Assembly (NCBI GenBank): GCA_023846275.1
Contig: JAIUJO010000297.1
Span: 273,001-337,000 of the forward strand
Direction: 5' to 3'
Length of the DNA stretch: 64,000 bases
DNA from: Vanilla planifolia
Taxonomy: Eukaryota > Streptophyta > Magnoliopsida > Asparagales > Orchidaceae
Positions 13,844 through 26,450 of the stretch are shown piece by piece. The translations under genes and the position numbers were made by a program. The first letter of the stretch is position 1. The number at the start of each line of letters is the position of its first letter. The notes beneath the pieces were generated by a model that searched no databases, had not been told where the DNA came from, and worked only from the letters and a program-made list of their open reading frames with translations.

Positions 13844-16340
13844 GAAAAGCAAAGTTGAGCAAAGTAGAGTAAAACAGCATAGTGTAGAGTAGAGTAGAGC
13901 AAACTATAGCAGGGTAGAGGATCGTTAAGCTAGGCTATGTTATGCTAGGCTAGGCTAGAGTAGAGTAGAGTAGAGAAAACAATAGCAGAGCTTGGTTTGG
14001 TTAGTTTAGGCTAGGATAGGTTAGAGTATAGTAGAGTATAATATATTAGAGTAAAGCTAGGTTATGCTAGGCTAGGATAGGCTTGGTTAGGCATGGTAAG
14101 GCTAGAGTAAAGTATAGCAAAGTAGAGTAGAGTAGAGAAAAGCTAGGTTAGGTTGGGCTAGGTAAGAGTATAATAAAGTAGAGTAGAGTAGAGCAGAGCA
14201 TAGCAATGTAAAGTAGAGTAAAGGAGAGTAGAGAAGAGAAGAGTTGAGTAGAGTAGAGCAGTGCTTGGTTAGGCCAGGCTAGGTTAGGCGAGGTTAGAGT
14301 AGACTGGACTAGACTAGAGTTGATCTAGGTTAGGCTAGGCTCAGTTAGAGTAAAGTATAATAGATTAGAGTAGAGTATAGTAAAGTAAGGTAGAGCTAAG
14401 TTAGACTAGGCATGGATAGGTTATGCTAGGCTGGAGAAGGCTAGGTTGGACTAGGCTAGAGTAGAGTAAACTAGAGTAGATTAGGATATAATAGAGTAGA
14501 GCTAGGTTAGACTAGGCTAGGCTAGGCTAAACTAGGGTAGAGTAGAGTAAAATTAAGTAGAGTAGAATAAAGTAGATGAAAGCAGTGTAGAGTAGTGTAG
14601 AAGAGAGTAGAAAAGAGTAGAACAAAACATAATAGACTAGAGTAGAGAAGAGCACAGCAAAGTGGAGTAGAGCAGTGTAAAGCAGAGTAGAGTAGAGCTA
14701 GGTTAAGCAAAGCTAGGCTAGGTTAAAATAGAGTAGAGTATAGTAGAGTTGAGTATAGTAGAGTAGAGTATAGTAGAGCAGAGTATAGTAGACTATAGTA
14801 TTGTAGAGTAGAGTATAGCTAGGTTAGGCTATGCTAGGCAAAGCTAGATTAGGCTAGGCTAGGTTAGGCAAGACAAAAATAAAGTAGAGTGGAGTATAGT
14901 GGAGTATAGTAAAGTAGAGTAGAGCAAGATTAGTTTATGCTAGTAGAGGTTAGGCTAGGCTAAAGTAGAGTATAGTAGACTAGAATAGAGAAGAATAGAT
15001 CAGGGTAGACTAGAATAGAGTAGAGTAGAGTAGAGCATAGAAGAGTGAAGCATAGTATAGTAGAGTAGAGCAGAGCAAAGTTGAGAAAAGCATAGTAGAG
15101 TAGAGCAATGTTAAACTATGCAAGTCTAGGCGAGGCTATGCTTGCCTAGGCTAGGCTCGAGCAGAGTAGATTAGAGTAGAGTAAAGTAGAGCTAGGTTAG
15201 GCTAGGCTAGGCTATGCTTTGTTAGAGTTTATTCTAGTAGAGTAGAGTAGAGAAGAATAGACTAGAGTAGAGTAGGGTAGTGTGGAGTAGAGCTAGGTTA
15301 GGCTAGGCTAGGCTCGGGTAGGCGAGGCTAAGAAATAGTAGAGTAGAGTATAGTAGAGCTAGGTTTGGCTAGGCTAAACCAGAATACAATTACATAGATT
15401 AAAGTAAAGTAGAGTAGAGCAGAGTAAGGTAGAGGTGGATAGATTAGAGTAGAGCTAGGATAGCTTATGCTACGCCAGGCTAAACTAGGCTAGGCTAACC
15501 TAGGCTAAAGTAGGATAGAGTAAAGTAGAGTAGAGTAGAGTAATGTAGAGTAGAGCTAGGTTAGGTTAAGTTCAACAAAGCTAGGCTATGCTAAGTTTGG
15601 CTAGGGTAGGCTAGGCTAGGCTAGAATAGAGTAGAGTATAGTAGAGTAGAGTAGAGTGGAATAGAGCAGAGTTAGGTAAGGTTACATTAGGCTGGGCTAG
15701 GTTAGAGTTCAATAAAGTAGAGTAGGATAAAGTAGAGCAAAGGAAAGAAGAGCATAATAGAGTACAATAGGGCAAAGCAGAGCAGAATAGAGCAGAGCAG
15801 AGAAGAGCCGAGTAGAGCAGAGAAGAGCTGAGTAGAGTTAATTCAGGCTAAGCTAAGCTAGGCTATGCTAGGGTAGGCTAGAGTAAAATAAAGAAGAGAA
15901 GAGCTAAAAAAAGCTAAACAAGGTTAGAGTAGAGTAGAGTAGAGTATAACATTATAAAGTACAATATAGTAGAGATGAGTAGAGTAGAGTTAGGTTAGGC
16001 TAGGCTAGGCTAGGGTAGGCTATGCTAAGCTTGGCTAGAATAGAGTAAAGTAGAGTAGAGTAGCATAGTGAAGAGTAGAACAGAGCAAAGCTTGGTTAGG
16101 CTAGGCTATTTTAAGTTAGGCCTTGCTAGAGTAGAATAGAGTAGAGTAAAGTGGTGCAGAGAAGAGCAGAGAAGTGCTAAGTAGAGGAGAGCAGAGTAGA
16201 GCTGAGTAGAGAAAAGCATAGCAGAGTTGAGCAGAGTAGAGCAAAACATAGTAGAGTTAGGTTACAGTAAGTAATACTTGGTGAGGCTATGCTATGCTAG
16301 GTTAGAGCTGAATAGAGTAGAGTAGAATAGAGTAGAGTAG

Positions 16341-16390
16341 AGTATAGTATCATATAATATAGTATAGTATAATATAGTATAGTATAATAG
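16341..16390 (+). repeat. TATAG-variant patch
   Basis: About ten words in which TAGAG is replaced by TATAG, with TAATA variants, giving an AT-rich island within a normal AG domain. It looks like local spread of one variant word. The TATA-like strings arise from the repeat and are not evidence of a promoter. Confidence 0.8.
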
Positions 16391-19220
16391 AGTAGAGTAA
16401 AGCTAGGTTAGGCTAAGCTAAGTTAGACTAAGCTAGGCTAGGCTAGAGTAGAGTAGAGTAGAGTATGGTATTGCTAGGTTAGGTTAGGCTAGGCTAGGCT
16501 AGTGTTGAGTTTAATAGAGAAGAGTAGAGCAAAACAGAGAAGAGTAAAGCAGAGTGAAATAGAGCAGAGCAGAGTTAATTTAGGTTAAACTAGGCTACAG
16601 TAGAGTAGAGTAAAGCTAGGTTAGGCAAGGCTATGTGAGGTTAGAGTATAGAGAGTAGACTAGAGTAAGAGAACAAAGCAGAGTTGAGCAGAGTGCAACA
16701 TTGTAGAGTAGAGTATAACATAGTAGAGTAGAGCAGAATAGAGCAGAGAAAAGCAAAGCAGAGTTGAGCAAAGCTGAGTAGAGCAGAGTAAATTTGAGCA
16801 AACCAAGGGTAAGCTAGAGTCAAATAGAGTAGAGTTGAGTAGAGTAGGGTAGAGTAAAGTAAAGTGGAGTACAATAAGGTTAGGCTAGGTTAGAGTAGAG
16901 CAAAATAGAGTGGAGTAGAGCTAGGTTTAGCTAAGCTAGGCTTGCATAGGTCAGGCTAGGTTATGCAAGGTTAGAGTGGAGTATAGTAGGAGTAGAATTG
17001 AGTAGAGTAGAGTAAAGTAGAGCTAGGTTATGTTAGGCTATGCTAAAGTATTTTAGAGTAGAGTAGAGCAGAGTAGAATAGACCAAACTAGAGCAGAGTA
17101 GTGTAGAGCAGAGCTTAGAAGAGTCAGGTTAGGCTATGCTAGGTGAGGCTTCGTAGGGCTAGGATGGGCTAGGCTAAGCTAGGCTTCAGTAGAGTAAATA
17201 AGAACAGAGTAGAGCTAGTTAGGGTAAGTGAAGCTAGGTTAGAGTATAATGGAGTAAAGTAGAGTTAGTAAAGTCGAGTAGTATAGAGCTAGGTTAGGCT
17301 AAGCTAGGCTAGGCTAGAGTAGACTAGAGTATAGTAGAGTAGAGTAGAGTAGAGCTCGGTTATGCTAAACTAAGCTAGGCTATTAAAGGCTAGAGCAGAG
17401 TAGAGTAGAGTGGAGCAGAGCAGAGTATAGCAGAGCAGAGCAGAGCAAAGAAGAGTTGAGAGAGCATAGAAGAGAAGAGCAGAACAGAGTTGAATTGAGT
17501 AGAGTAGAGCATAGTAGAGTAGAGCTAGGATATGCTAAGCAAGGATAGGTTATGTAATGTAATGTAGGGCAGAGTTGAGTAGAGTAGAGTAGAGCAGAGC
17601 AAGGTTGGGCTAAGCTAGGTTAAGTTAGGCTAGGAAAGAGTAGAGTAAAGTATAGTAAAATAGAGTATAGCTAGGTTCGGTGAGGTCAGAGTAGAGTAGT
17701 GTAGAATAAAATAAATTAAAGCTAAGTTTTTTTAAGGTAGGTTAGGCTAGAGTAAAGTATCATAAATTAGAGTAAAGTAGGGTAAAGTAGAGTAAAGTAG
17801 AGCAAAGTAGAGTGAAGTAGAGCTATGTTTGGCTAGGTTAGCCTACAGTAGGGTAGAGTAGAGTAGAGTAGTGTAGAGTAGAGTATAGCATAATAAAGCA
17901 GAGTAGAGTTGAGTAGAGTAGAGTTAGGTATGCAAAGCTAAGCAGTGCTAGGCTTTGCTAGGCTAAGTTTGGAGAGTGGTGTAGAGGAGATCTAGGTTGG
18001 GCTAAGTTAGATTAGAGTGGAGTAGAGTAGAATAGAGTATAATAGAGTAGAGTAGTGTTGAGCTAGTTTAAGCTAGGCTTGAGTCCAGTATAGAAGATTA
18101 GAGTAGAGTAGAGTAGAATAGACTATAATAGAGTATAGTAAAGCATAGTATAGAAGAGTAGAGTAAAGTAAAGCTAAGTTAGGCTTGGCTAAGCTAGGTT
18201 AGGCTGGGTTAGAGTAGAGTAGGGTAGGGTAGAGTGGAGCAAAGTAGAGCTAGGTTAGGTTAGGTTAGGCCTTCTAGGCTAGACTAGGCTAGGCTGGGTT
18301 AGGATTTGCCATAACAAAATTGATTAGAGCAGAGAAGAGCAGTGTAGAGTAGAGTAGAGCAAAAAAAAGTAAAATTGGGTAGAGTAGAGTAAAGCAGAGT
18401 AGAGTCGAACAGAGATAGGTTAGTCTAGGTTAAGCTAGGGTAGGCTAGGCTAGGTTTGGCTAGGCTAGAATTTAGTAGAGTAGAGTTGAGGTAGGTTAGG
18501 ATAAGAAAGGCAAGGAATGAGTAGAGTAGAGCAGAGTGTAGCAAAATGGAGTAGAGTAGGGTAGAGTAGAGTAGAGCATAGTATAGTAGAGTAGTGCTAG
18601 TTAGGCTTTGCATGGCTAGAGCAGAGTAGAGCAGAGTAAAGAAGATCTTAGTTAGGCTAAGCTAGGTTATACAAGGCTAAACAAGGATATAGTAGAGCAG
18701 ATCAATGTAGAGCAGCACAGAGCAGAGCATAACAAAATAGAACAGAAAAGAGTAGACCAAACCAATGCAAAGCTAGGTTAAGCTAGACTTGGCTAAGCTA
18801 AGCTAGAGTAAAGTAGAATAGAGTAGAGTAGAGTAGAGTAGAGTAGAGTAGAGCTAGGTTAGGATAAGCTAGGCTAGGCTAAGTTAGAGTTGAGTAGAGT
18901 AGAATAAAGTAGAGTATAGCTAGCTTAGCCTTGGCTAAGCTTGAGTAGAGTAGAGTAGAGTAGAGTAGAGTAAAGTAGAGTAGGGTAGAGTATAGTACAA
19001 TAAAGCTCGATTTGGTTGAGCTAAGCTAGGCTAGGTTTGCATACGCTAGGCTAGGCTAGGGTAGAGAAGAGTATAGTAGAGTAGAGTAGAGTAGGGTAGA
19101 GTAGAGCTAAGTTAAGCTAGGCTAGGTTAGGCTAAGCTTGGCTAAGCTAGAGTAGAGTATAGCTGTGTAGAGAAGGGTAGAGCAGAGAATATCAGAATAT
19201 AGTAGAGTAGAGCAGAGTAG

Positions 19221-19240
19221 AGTAGATCAGAGTAGATCAG
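19221..19240 (+). repeat. 10-bp tandem pair AGTAGATCAG
   Basis: Two adjacent identical 10-bp units in which TAGAG has become TAGAT/CAG, creating GATC. A matching pair in another register occurs at 31984-32003. Confidence 0.8.
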
Positions 19241-19960
19241 AGTAGAGTAGAGCAGAGTAGAGTAAAGTATAACATAGTAGAGATAAGTTAGGCTAGGCTA
19301 TGTTATGCTAGCCTAGGTTAGGCAAGGTTAGGCTAGGCTAGGTTAGAGTATAGTAAAGTAGAGCCAAGTAGAGTAGAGTAGAGTATGGTAGATTAGAGTT
19401 GATTAGAGCTATGTTAGGCATGGCAAAGCTAGGAGAGGCTATGTTAAGCTATGCTATGGAAGACTTGGCTGGGCTAAGCTAGAGTAGAGTAGAGGAGAGT
19501 ATAACAAAGTAGATTAGAGCTAGGTTTGGCTAAGCCAAGCTAGGCTAGACAATAACAAAGATTAAGGAAGAGTAGAGGAGAGCAAAGTAGAGTATAGGAG
19601 AGTATAATAGAGCTGAGAAGAGCATAACAAAGAAAAGTAGAAAAAAGTAGAGCTAGGTTAGGCTAAGAAAGTATTGGCTAGTCATGGCTAGGTTAGGATA
19701 GGCAAGGCTCGACTTGAGTAGAGTATAGTAGAGTTGAGTAGAGCTTGGTTAGGTTAGACAAGACAAGGTTAGAGTAGAGAAGAGTAAAGTTGAGTAGAGT
19801 AGAGTATAATAGAATAGAGCTAAGTTAGACTAAGCTAGGCTAGGTCAGGCTAGAGTACAGTAGTGTGTAGTAGAGCTTGATTAAGGAAGGCTGGCTAGAC
19901 TAGAGTAGAGTAGACTAGGCTAGATAGACTATAGTAGAGCAGAGTAAAGTAGAGTGAATT

Positions 19961-20250
19961 AGAGTAGAGTAGAGGAAGCAGAGCTAAGTAAAGCAAAGAG
20001 AAGTAGAGAAGAGCAAGGTAAAAGAGTTAAGTAGAGCAATATAGAGTAGAATAGAGTAAAACAGAGTAGTGTAGAATAGAGAAGAGCAGAGTAGTGCAAA
20101 ATAGGATAGAGTAGAGATAGGTTAGGCTATGTTAGGCTAATCTAGAATAGGCTAAGGTAAAGTAAAGTAGAGTAGAGTTGAGCAAGGTTAGGTTAAGTTA
20201 GGCTAGGGTAGAGTAGAGTAGAGTAGAGTAGAGTAAGGAAGAGGAGAGCT
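19961..20250 (+). repeat. Copy 1 of a 350-bp tandem duplication
   Basis: This stretch reappears 350 bp downstream. Comparing 20001-20180 with 20351-20530 base by base without gaps, I count 24 mismatches in 180 (about 87% identity). Rare words are shared exactly, including GAGCAAGGTAAAAGAGTT and GCTATGTTAG near the GG block. The duplicated unit spans an AG domain and a GG block, so it is larger than one simple word and shows unequal exchange at a higher level. The start is set where distinctive words begin and is approximate. Confidence 0.8.
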
Positions 20251-20310
20251 AGATTAGGCTAAGCTAGGCTAAGCTTTGGTAGGCTAGGCTAGAGTAGTGT
20301 AGAGTAGAGT

Positions 20311-20605
20311 AGAGTAGAGTGAGCAAAGTAGAGTAGAGCAAAGCAAAGAAAAGTAGAGAAGAGCAAGGTAAAAGAGTTGAGTAGAGAAATATAGAAAAGA
20401 ATATAATAGAGCAGAGTAGTGTAGAATGGAGCAAAACAATGTAGAGCAAAATTGGGTAGAGTAGAGATAAGTTATGCTATGTTAGACTAATCTAGAAAAG
20501 GCTATGCTAAAGTAAAGTAGAGTAGAATTGAGCTAGGTTAGGCTATGTTAGGCTAGAGTAAGCTAGGGTAGAGTAGAGAAGAGTATACTAAGATAGAGGA
20601 GAGCT
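20311..20605 (+). repeat. Copy 2 of a 350-bp tandem duplication
   Basis: Second copy of the unit above. The offset is 350 bp at 20351-20530 and 355 bp by the GGAGAGCTAGATTAGG edge (20597-20612), so one 5-bp word has been gained between the copies. Divergence is spread as point changes. I did not find a convincing third copy at +350. Confidence 0.8.
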
Positions 20606-22572
20606 AGATTAGGTTAGGCTAGGCTAGGCTATGGTAGAGTAGAGTAGAGTAAAGGAGAGTTGAGTAGAGCTAAGTTATGCTAGGTTAAGATAGAGTACAA
20701 CTGAATAGAGCAGAGTAATATAGAGTAAAATCGAGAAAAGTAGAGCATAGCTCAAAAGAGTGGAGCAAAATAAAGTAGAACAAGCAAAGTAGAGTAGAGT
20801 CGAGTAGAGTAGAGGAAAGTTATGTTAGGATAGGCTAGACTTGGTTAGGCTAGGCTAGAGTACTATAGATTAGTGTTTGGTTTGGTCTTGCTATACTAGG
20901 CTTTGCTAGAAGAGTCGTGTTGAGTAGAGTAAAGAAGAGTAGAATAGAGTAGGGAAGAGTAGAGTAGAGTTGAGCTAGGTTAGGCTAGGCTAAGCTAGGC
21001 TTAGCTATGCGGGGTTAGGCTCGACTAGGCTAGAGTATAGCATAGTAAAGAGAGGTTATGCTAGGCTTGACTAGAGTACAATTTATTAGAGTAGAGTAGA
21101 GTAGAGCAGAGTAGGGTAGAGCAAAATAGAGTATAGTAGAGTAGAGCATAGTAGAGTAAAGCTAGGTTAGGCGAGGCTAGGCAAGGCTAGGCTAGGCAGG
21201 GCTAGAGTAGAGTAGAGTAGAGTAGAGCTAGGTTAGGCCAATCTATGCTAGATTATGTTAGAGTTGAGTAGAGTATAATAGATCAGAGTAGAGTAGAGTA
21301 GAGTTTAATAGAGTAGAGTAGAGTACAATAGTGTAGAATAGAGCAAGGTTTGGCTAGGCTTGGCTAGGCTAGGCTAAGCTCGACTTGAGTAAAGTAGTGT
21401 AGTTTAGAGCTCAGTTATGTTATGGTAGGCAAGGATAGGATAGTGTAGAGTACAATAGAGTGTAGTAGAGTAGAGCAAAGTAGAGTAGAGCAAAGCAAAG
21501 TAGAGCATAATAGAGTAGAGAAGAGCATAGTAGAGTAGAGCAGAGTAGAGTAGAGTAGAACAGAGTAGAGTAATGCTGAGTAGAGTAGAGTAGATTAGTG
21601 TAGAATATAGAAAAGTAAAGTAGAGTAGACTAGAGTAGAATAAAGTAAATTAAAGTCAAGTAGAGTATAATATAATTGAGTAGAGTAGTGCTAGGTTTGG
21701 CTAGGCTAGAGTAGGGTAGAGTAGATTAGAGTGGAATAGAGTAGAGTGAGGTTAGGTAAGGCTAGTCTAGAGCATAGTTGAGTAGAGTAGAGCTTAGTAG
21801 AAATGAGTAGAGTAGAGTAGAGTGGAGCATGGTAGGGTTGAGCAATTTAGAGAAGAGTAGAGTAGAGCAGAGTAGAGAAGAGTAGTACATAGCAGAGTAG
21901 AGTAGAGCAAGGGTAGTCTAGGTTAAGCTATACTAGACAAGGCTAAGCTAGAAGAGGTTGAGTAGAGTAGAGTAGTGAAGAATTGAGTTGGGTTAGGCTA
22001 GGCTGGAGTAGAGAAGAGTATAGTATAGTAGAGTAGAGTATAGTATAGAAGGGTATAGTAGAGTTAAGTAGAGTGAAGCTAGGTTAGGCTAGGCTTAACT
22101 AGGGTAGAGTTGTGTAGAGTAGAGTAGAGATTAGTAGAGTAGAGTAGAGCAGAATAGACTGAGTTGAGCAAGGTTAGGCTAGGTTTAGGAAGAGTACAAT
22201 AGTGGAGAGTAGTGCTTTAGTAGATAGGACTATGCTAGGCTACATTAGGCTATGGTTTGCTAGGCTAAGGTAGGCTAGAATGGAGTAGAGTAGAGGAGTA
22301 GAGTAGAGCTAGGGTAGGCTAGGCTATACTAGGCTAGGTTAGAGTACATAATAGAGAAGAGTAGAGTAGAGTAGAGTAAATTAGAAAAGAGAAGAGTACA
22401 ACAGATCATAGCATAGTAGAGCAGAGCTAGGCTAGGCTTGGTTGGGCTCGACTAGGCTTTGCTAAGCAAGGCTAGGTAAGGTTAGGTTAGAGTAGAATAG
22501 AGTAGAGTAAAGTAGTGCGGAGTATAGAAGAGTAAAGTAGAGAGAGTAGAGTAGAGTAGAGTAGAGTAGACT

Positions 22573-22596
22573 AGAGGAGAGGAGAGGAGAGAAGAG
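22573..22596 (+). repeat. Pure-purine AGAGG tract
   Basis: 24 bp without a pyrimidine, made of AGAGG words (TAGAG with T changed to G). It lies inside a long GG-free AG domain (about 22488-22736). Words before it are mostly TAGAG; words after it are rich in CAAAG/CAGAG. Confidence 0.85.
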
Positions 22597-25123
22597 TAGA
22601 GAATAGCAAAGCAAAGTAGCACAAAACATGGTAGAAGAGTAGAGTAGAGCAATACAATGTAGAGCAGAGCAGGGCAATGTAATGTAGAGTAGAGTAGAGT
22701 AAAGCATAATAGAGTAGAGAAGAGAAAAGTAGAGATAGGTTAGGCTATGTTAGGTTAACCTAGGCGTGGCTAGGCTTGAGTAGAGTAGACTTTAGTTAGT
22801 TTAGTTTAGACTAGGGTAGGTTAAGAAAGGCTAGAGTAGAGTAAGGTATAGTGTAGTAGAGTAGAGCAGAGTAGAGTACAGTAGAAAATAGTAGAGTAGA
22901 GTAGTGTAGAGTAGAGCTAGGTTAGGCTAGGCTAGGTAAGGCTAGCCTAGAGAAGAGTAGAGTATAGTAGAGTATAGTGGAGTAGAGTTGAGTAGAGCTA
23001 AGTTAGGCTATGCTAGGAAATAGTATAATAGAGTAGAGTAGAGTAGAGCAAAGTAGAGTTCAGTAGAGCAGAGCAAAGTAGAGGGAGCAAAGCAAAAAAG
23101 AGTTGAGTAGAGTAGATTACATTAAAGCTAGGTTAGGCCAGGCTAGAGTGTGTGTAGATTAGAGCTCAGTTGGGCATGGCAAGGCAAGATTTAGTTAGAG
23201 TAGAGTCGGGTAAATTAAAATTGAGTAGAGAACCCTAGAATAGAGTTGATTAGAGTAGGGTAAAGTAGAGTAGAGATAAGTTAGGCTAAGCTTTGCTAGG
23301 TGAGGTTAGGTTAGTCTAAACTAGGCTAAACATGACTAGGCAAGGCTAAGGAAGAGTAGATTAGAGTAGAGTAGTGCTTGGTTAGGCCAGGCTAGGATAG
23401 AGTAAAATAGAGTTGAGTAAAGTTGAGTGGAGCAGAGGAAAGCAAAGCAAAGTAGAGTAGAGCTAGGTTAGGCTAGGCTAGGCTAGGTTAGAGTCGAGTC
23501 AAGTGAATTAGAGCAAAGTTGATTCTAGTAGAATAGAGTAGAGTGTAATAGAGAAGAGTAGAGCTAGGTTAGGCTAAGCATGGCTAGGCTAGGCTAAGCT
23601 AGGGTAGGCTAGGCTAGGCTAGAGTATAGAATAGTAGAGTAGAGTAGAGTTGAGCTCGAATAGTTTTTGTTAAGCTAAGCTAGTCTAGAGAAGAGAAGAG
23701 AAGAGTATAGGAGAGTAGAGCTCAAATAGTCTATGTTAAGTAGAGATAGGCTAGTGTAGAGTAGAATAGAGCAGAGTAGAGTAGAGTAAAGCAAAGTAGA
23801 ATAGAGAAGAGAAAAGCATAGTAGAGTATAACAGAGTAGAGTGTAGTAACATAGAGTAGGGTAAAGTAAAATAGAGTAGAGTAGAGTATAGTACAGTAGA
23901 GTAGAGTAGAGTAGAGCTAGGTTAGGCTAGGTTAAGCTAGGCTAGGATAGACAAGGCTAGACTAAGTTAGGCAAGGCTAGAGTATAATAAAGTGGAGTTA
24001 AGTTAGGTTAGGCTAGGCTAGCTAAAGTAAAGTAAAATAGAACATAGTAGAGTAGAGCATAGAATAGCAAAGTATAGTAGAGCAGAATAGAGAAAAGTAA
24101 AGTAGAGCAAAGAAGAGTAGAGCAAAGCAAAGTAGAGAGAGCTAGGTTAGTCTAGGTTAAGTAAGGCTAGGGTAGGGTCGGGCTTAGTAGAGTATAGTAG
24201 AGAAGAATAGAGCTCGTTAAGCTATGTTAGTCTAGGCTAGGTTAGAGTATAGTAGAGTAGAGTAGAGTAAGGTATAGTAGAGTACTATAGAGTTTAGTAG
24301 AGTAAAGCTAGGTTACTCTAAGCTAGGTTAAGCTAGGTTAGGCATTGTTAGGGTAGAGTAGAGTAGAGTAGAGTAGGGAAAAGTAGAGTAGAGTAGACTG
24401 GAGTTAAGTAGAGTGAGGAGAACAAGGTTAGGCTATGCTAGGAACTAATAGAGTAGAGTAGAGTAGAGAAGAGCATAGTTTTAGAGAAATGGAGAGCAAG
24501 TAGATATAGCAGAGTAGGGAATAATAAAGCTAGGTTAGGTAATGCTAGGCTAGGCTATGCTAGGGTAGAATAGAGTAAAGAAGAGCTAGCTTAAGCTAGG
24601 CTAGGTTACGCTATGTTAGAGAAGAACAGCATAGAGCAGAGTAGAGTAGGGTAGATTATAGCTATGGTTGGCTAGGCTAGGCTATATTAAAATCGAGTAG
24701 AGTAGAGTAGAGTAGAGTAGAGTAAAACTAGGTTAGGCTAGCTAGAGTACATAGTAAGGAAGAGTAAAGTGGAGTAGAGTGGAGCAAAGCAGAGAAAAAC
24801 AAAGCTGAGAAGAGCATATTAGAGCATAGCATAGTAGAGCAGAGTAGAGCAAAGCATAGCTAGGTTAAGCTATGTTAGGCTAGGTTTGGTTTTGTGATGT
24901 TGGGCCAGGCTAAAGTAGAGTAGAGTAGGATAGAGTAGAGCTTGGTTAGACAAGGCTAGGCTATGTTAGAGTAGAGTAGAGTCTAGTAGAGTAATGTAGA
25001 GTAGAGTAGAGTGGAGTAGAGGAGAGCTTGGTGAGGCTAGGTTAGGCAAGGCTAGAGTAGAGTAGAGTAGAGTAGCATAGAGTATAGTAGAGTAGAGTAG
25101 AGTAGAGTAAAGTACAGTAAAGT

Positions 25124-25142
25124 AGAGGAGAGGAGAGGAGAG
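25124..25142 (+). repeat. Pure-purine AGAGG tract
   Basis: 19 bp of AGAGG words inside an AG domain of about 180 bp (about 25063-25245). TAGAG with few C lies upstream; CAG/CAC-bearing words follow at once. Confidence 0.85.
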
Positions 25143-26420
25143 CAGCACGAAGCAGAGCAGAACAGACCAAAAGAGCATAGTAGAGCTATACAGAGTGGAG
25201 CATAGTAGTGTAGTGTAGCATAGAGTAGAGCAAAGTAAAGTAGAGTTAGGTTAGGCTAGGCTAGGATAGGCTCAAACAGAGTAGAGCAGAGTAAAGTAGA
25301 GAAGAGAAGAGTAGAGTAGAGCAGAGAAGAGCATAGTACAGTAGAGGTAAGAAAAGTACAGTAGAGAAAATTATAACAGAGGATAATAGAGCAGAGCAAA
25401 GTAGGGAAGAGTAGAGCAGAGATAGATTAGGCTAGGTAAGAGCAAAGTAGAGTAGATTAGAGTATATTAGAGTAAAGTAGAGAAAGGTTAGGCCAGGTAA
25501 GGTTAGAGTATAATAATGTAGGTTATGTTAGAGTAGTGTAGAGTAGAGTAGAGTTGAGTAGAGTTGAGTAGAGTATAGCAGAGTAGAGAAGAGTTGAGAA
25601 GAGAAGAGTAGAATATAACATAGTAGAAAAGAGTAGTGTAGAGAAGAGCAGAGTAGACCAGAGTAGTGCTAGGTTGTGCAAGGTTAGGCTAGGCTAGGTT
25701 GGGCAAGAGTAGAGTAAAGAAGAAAAAAATAGATTATAATAGAGAAGAGCATGGTTAGGATATGCTAGGCTAGGCTAAGTTGGAGTATAATATAGTTGAG
25801 TAAAGTAGAGTAAAGCTAGGTTAAGCTATACTAGATTAGGCTAGAGTAGGCTAAGGTAGGCTAAGCTAGGTTATAATAGGCTAGAGTAGAGTAGAGTTGA
25901 GTAGAGCAGAGTAGAGTAGAGTAGAGCTAGGTTTAGCATGGCTATGCTAGGTAAGGCTAGGCTAGGCTAGACTATGTTTGGCTAAGCTAGGCTAGGCCAG
26001 TGTAGAGTAGAGTAGAGTAGAGTAGAGAAGAGTATAGTAGTGTAGGGTAGAGTAGAGTATAGTAGGTCAAAGTAGAGTAGAGTAGTGTAGAATGGAGTAG
26101 AGAATAGTAGAGCTAGGTTTGGCTAAGCTTAGTTAAGCAAGGGAAGGTTAAGTTAGGCTAAGCTAGGCAAGGTTAGAGTAGAGTAAAGCATAACTTATTA
26201 GAGTAGAGCAGAGTAGAGTAGAGTAGAGTAGAGTAGAACTAGGTTAGGCTAGACTATGCTAGGATTGGAAAGAGTACAAAGCAGAGCAAAGTAGAGCAGA
26301 GCAGAGTATAGTAGAGTAGAGTAGAGCAGAACAGCAAAGAGTGGAGTACAGCAAAGTAGAGTAAAGAAGAGCAAGGTTGGGCAATGCTAGGCTAGGCTAA
26401 GCAGAGCAAAGCTAAGCAGA

Positions 26421-26450
26421 GCCAAGTCACGAAAAGCAATCGAGTGTGGA
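26421..26450 (+). other. Small off-pattern island
   Basis: GCCAAGTCACGAAAAGCAAT and the following CGAGTGTGG depart from both word classes for about 30 bp at an AG/GG transition. No element family is recognisable. Confidence 0.45.

Noticed and set aside
16341-16390. TATA-box promoter
   Set aside because: TATA strings arise from the TATAG variant of the repeat, and no gene or other signal lies nearby.
18241-18270. Telomere array (TTAGG)n or (TTAGGC)n
   Set aside because: Only three or four TTAGG words occur in a row, and TTAGGC occurs singly without a 6-bp period. The surrounding words are TAGGC/TAGAG, so this is a GG block and not a telomere tract.
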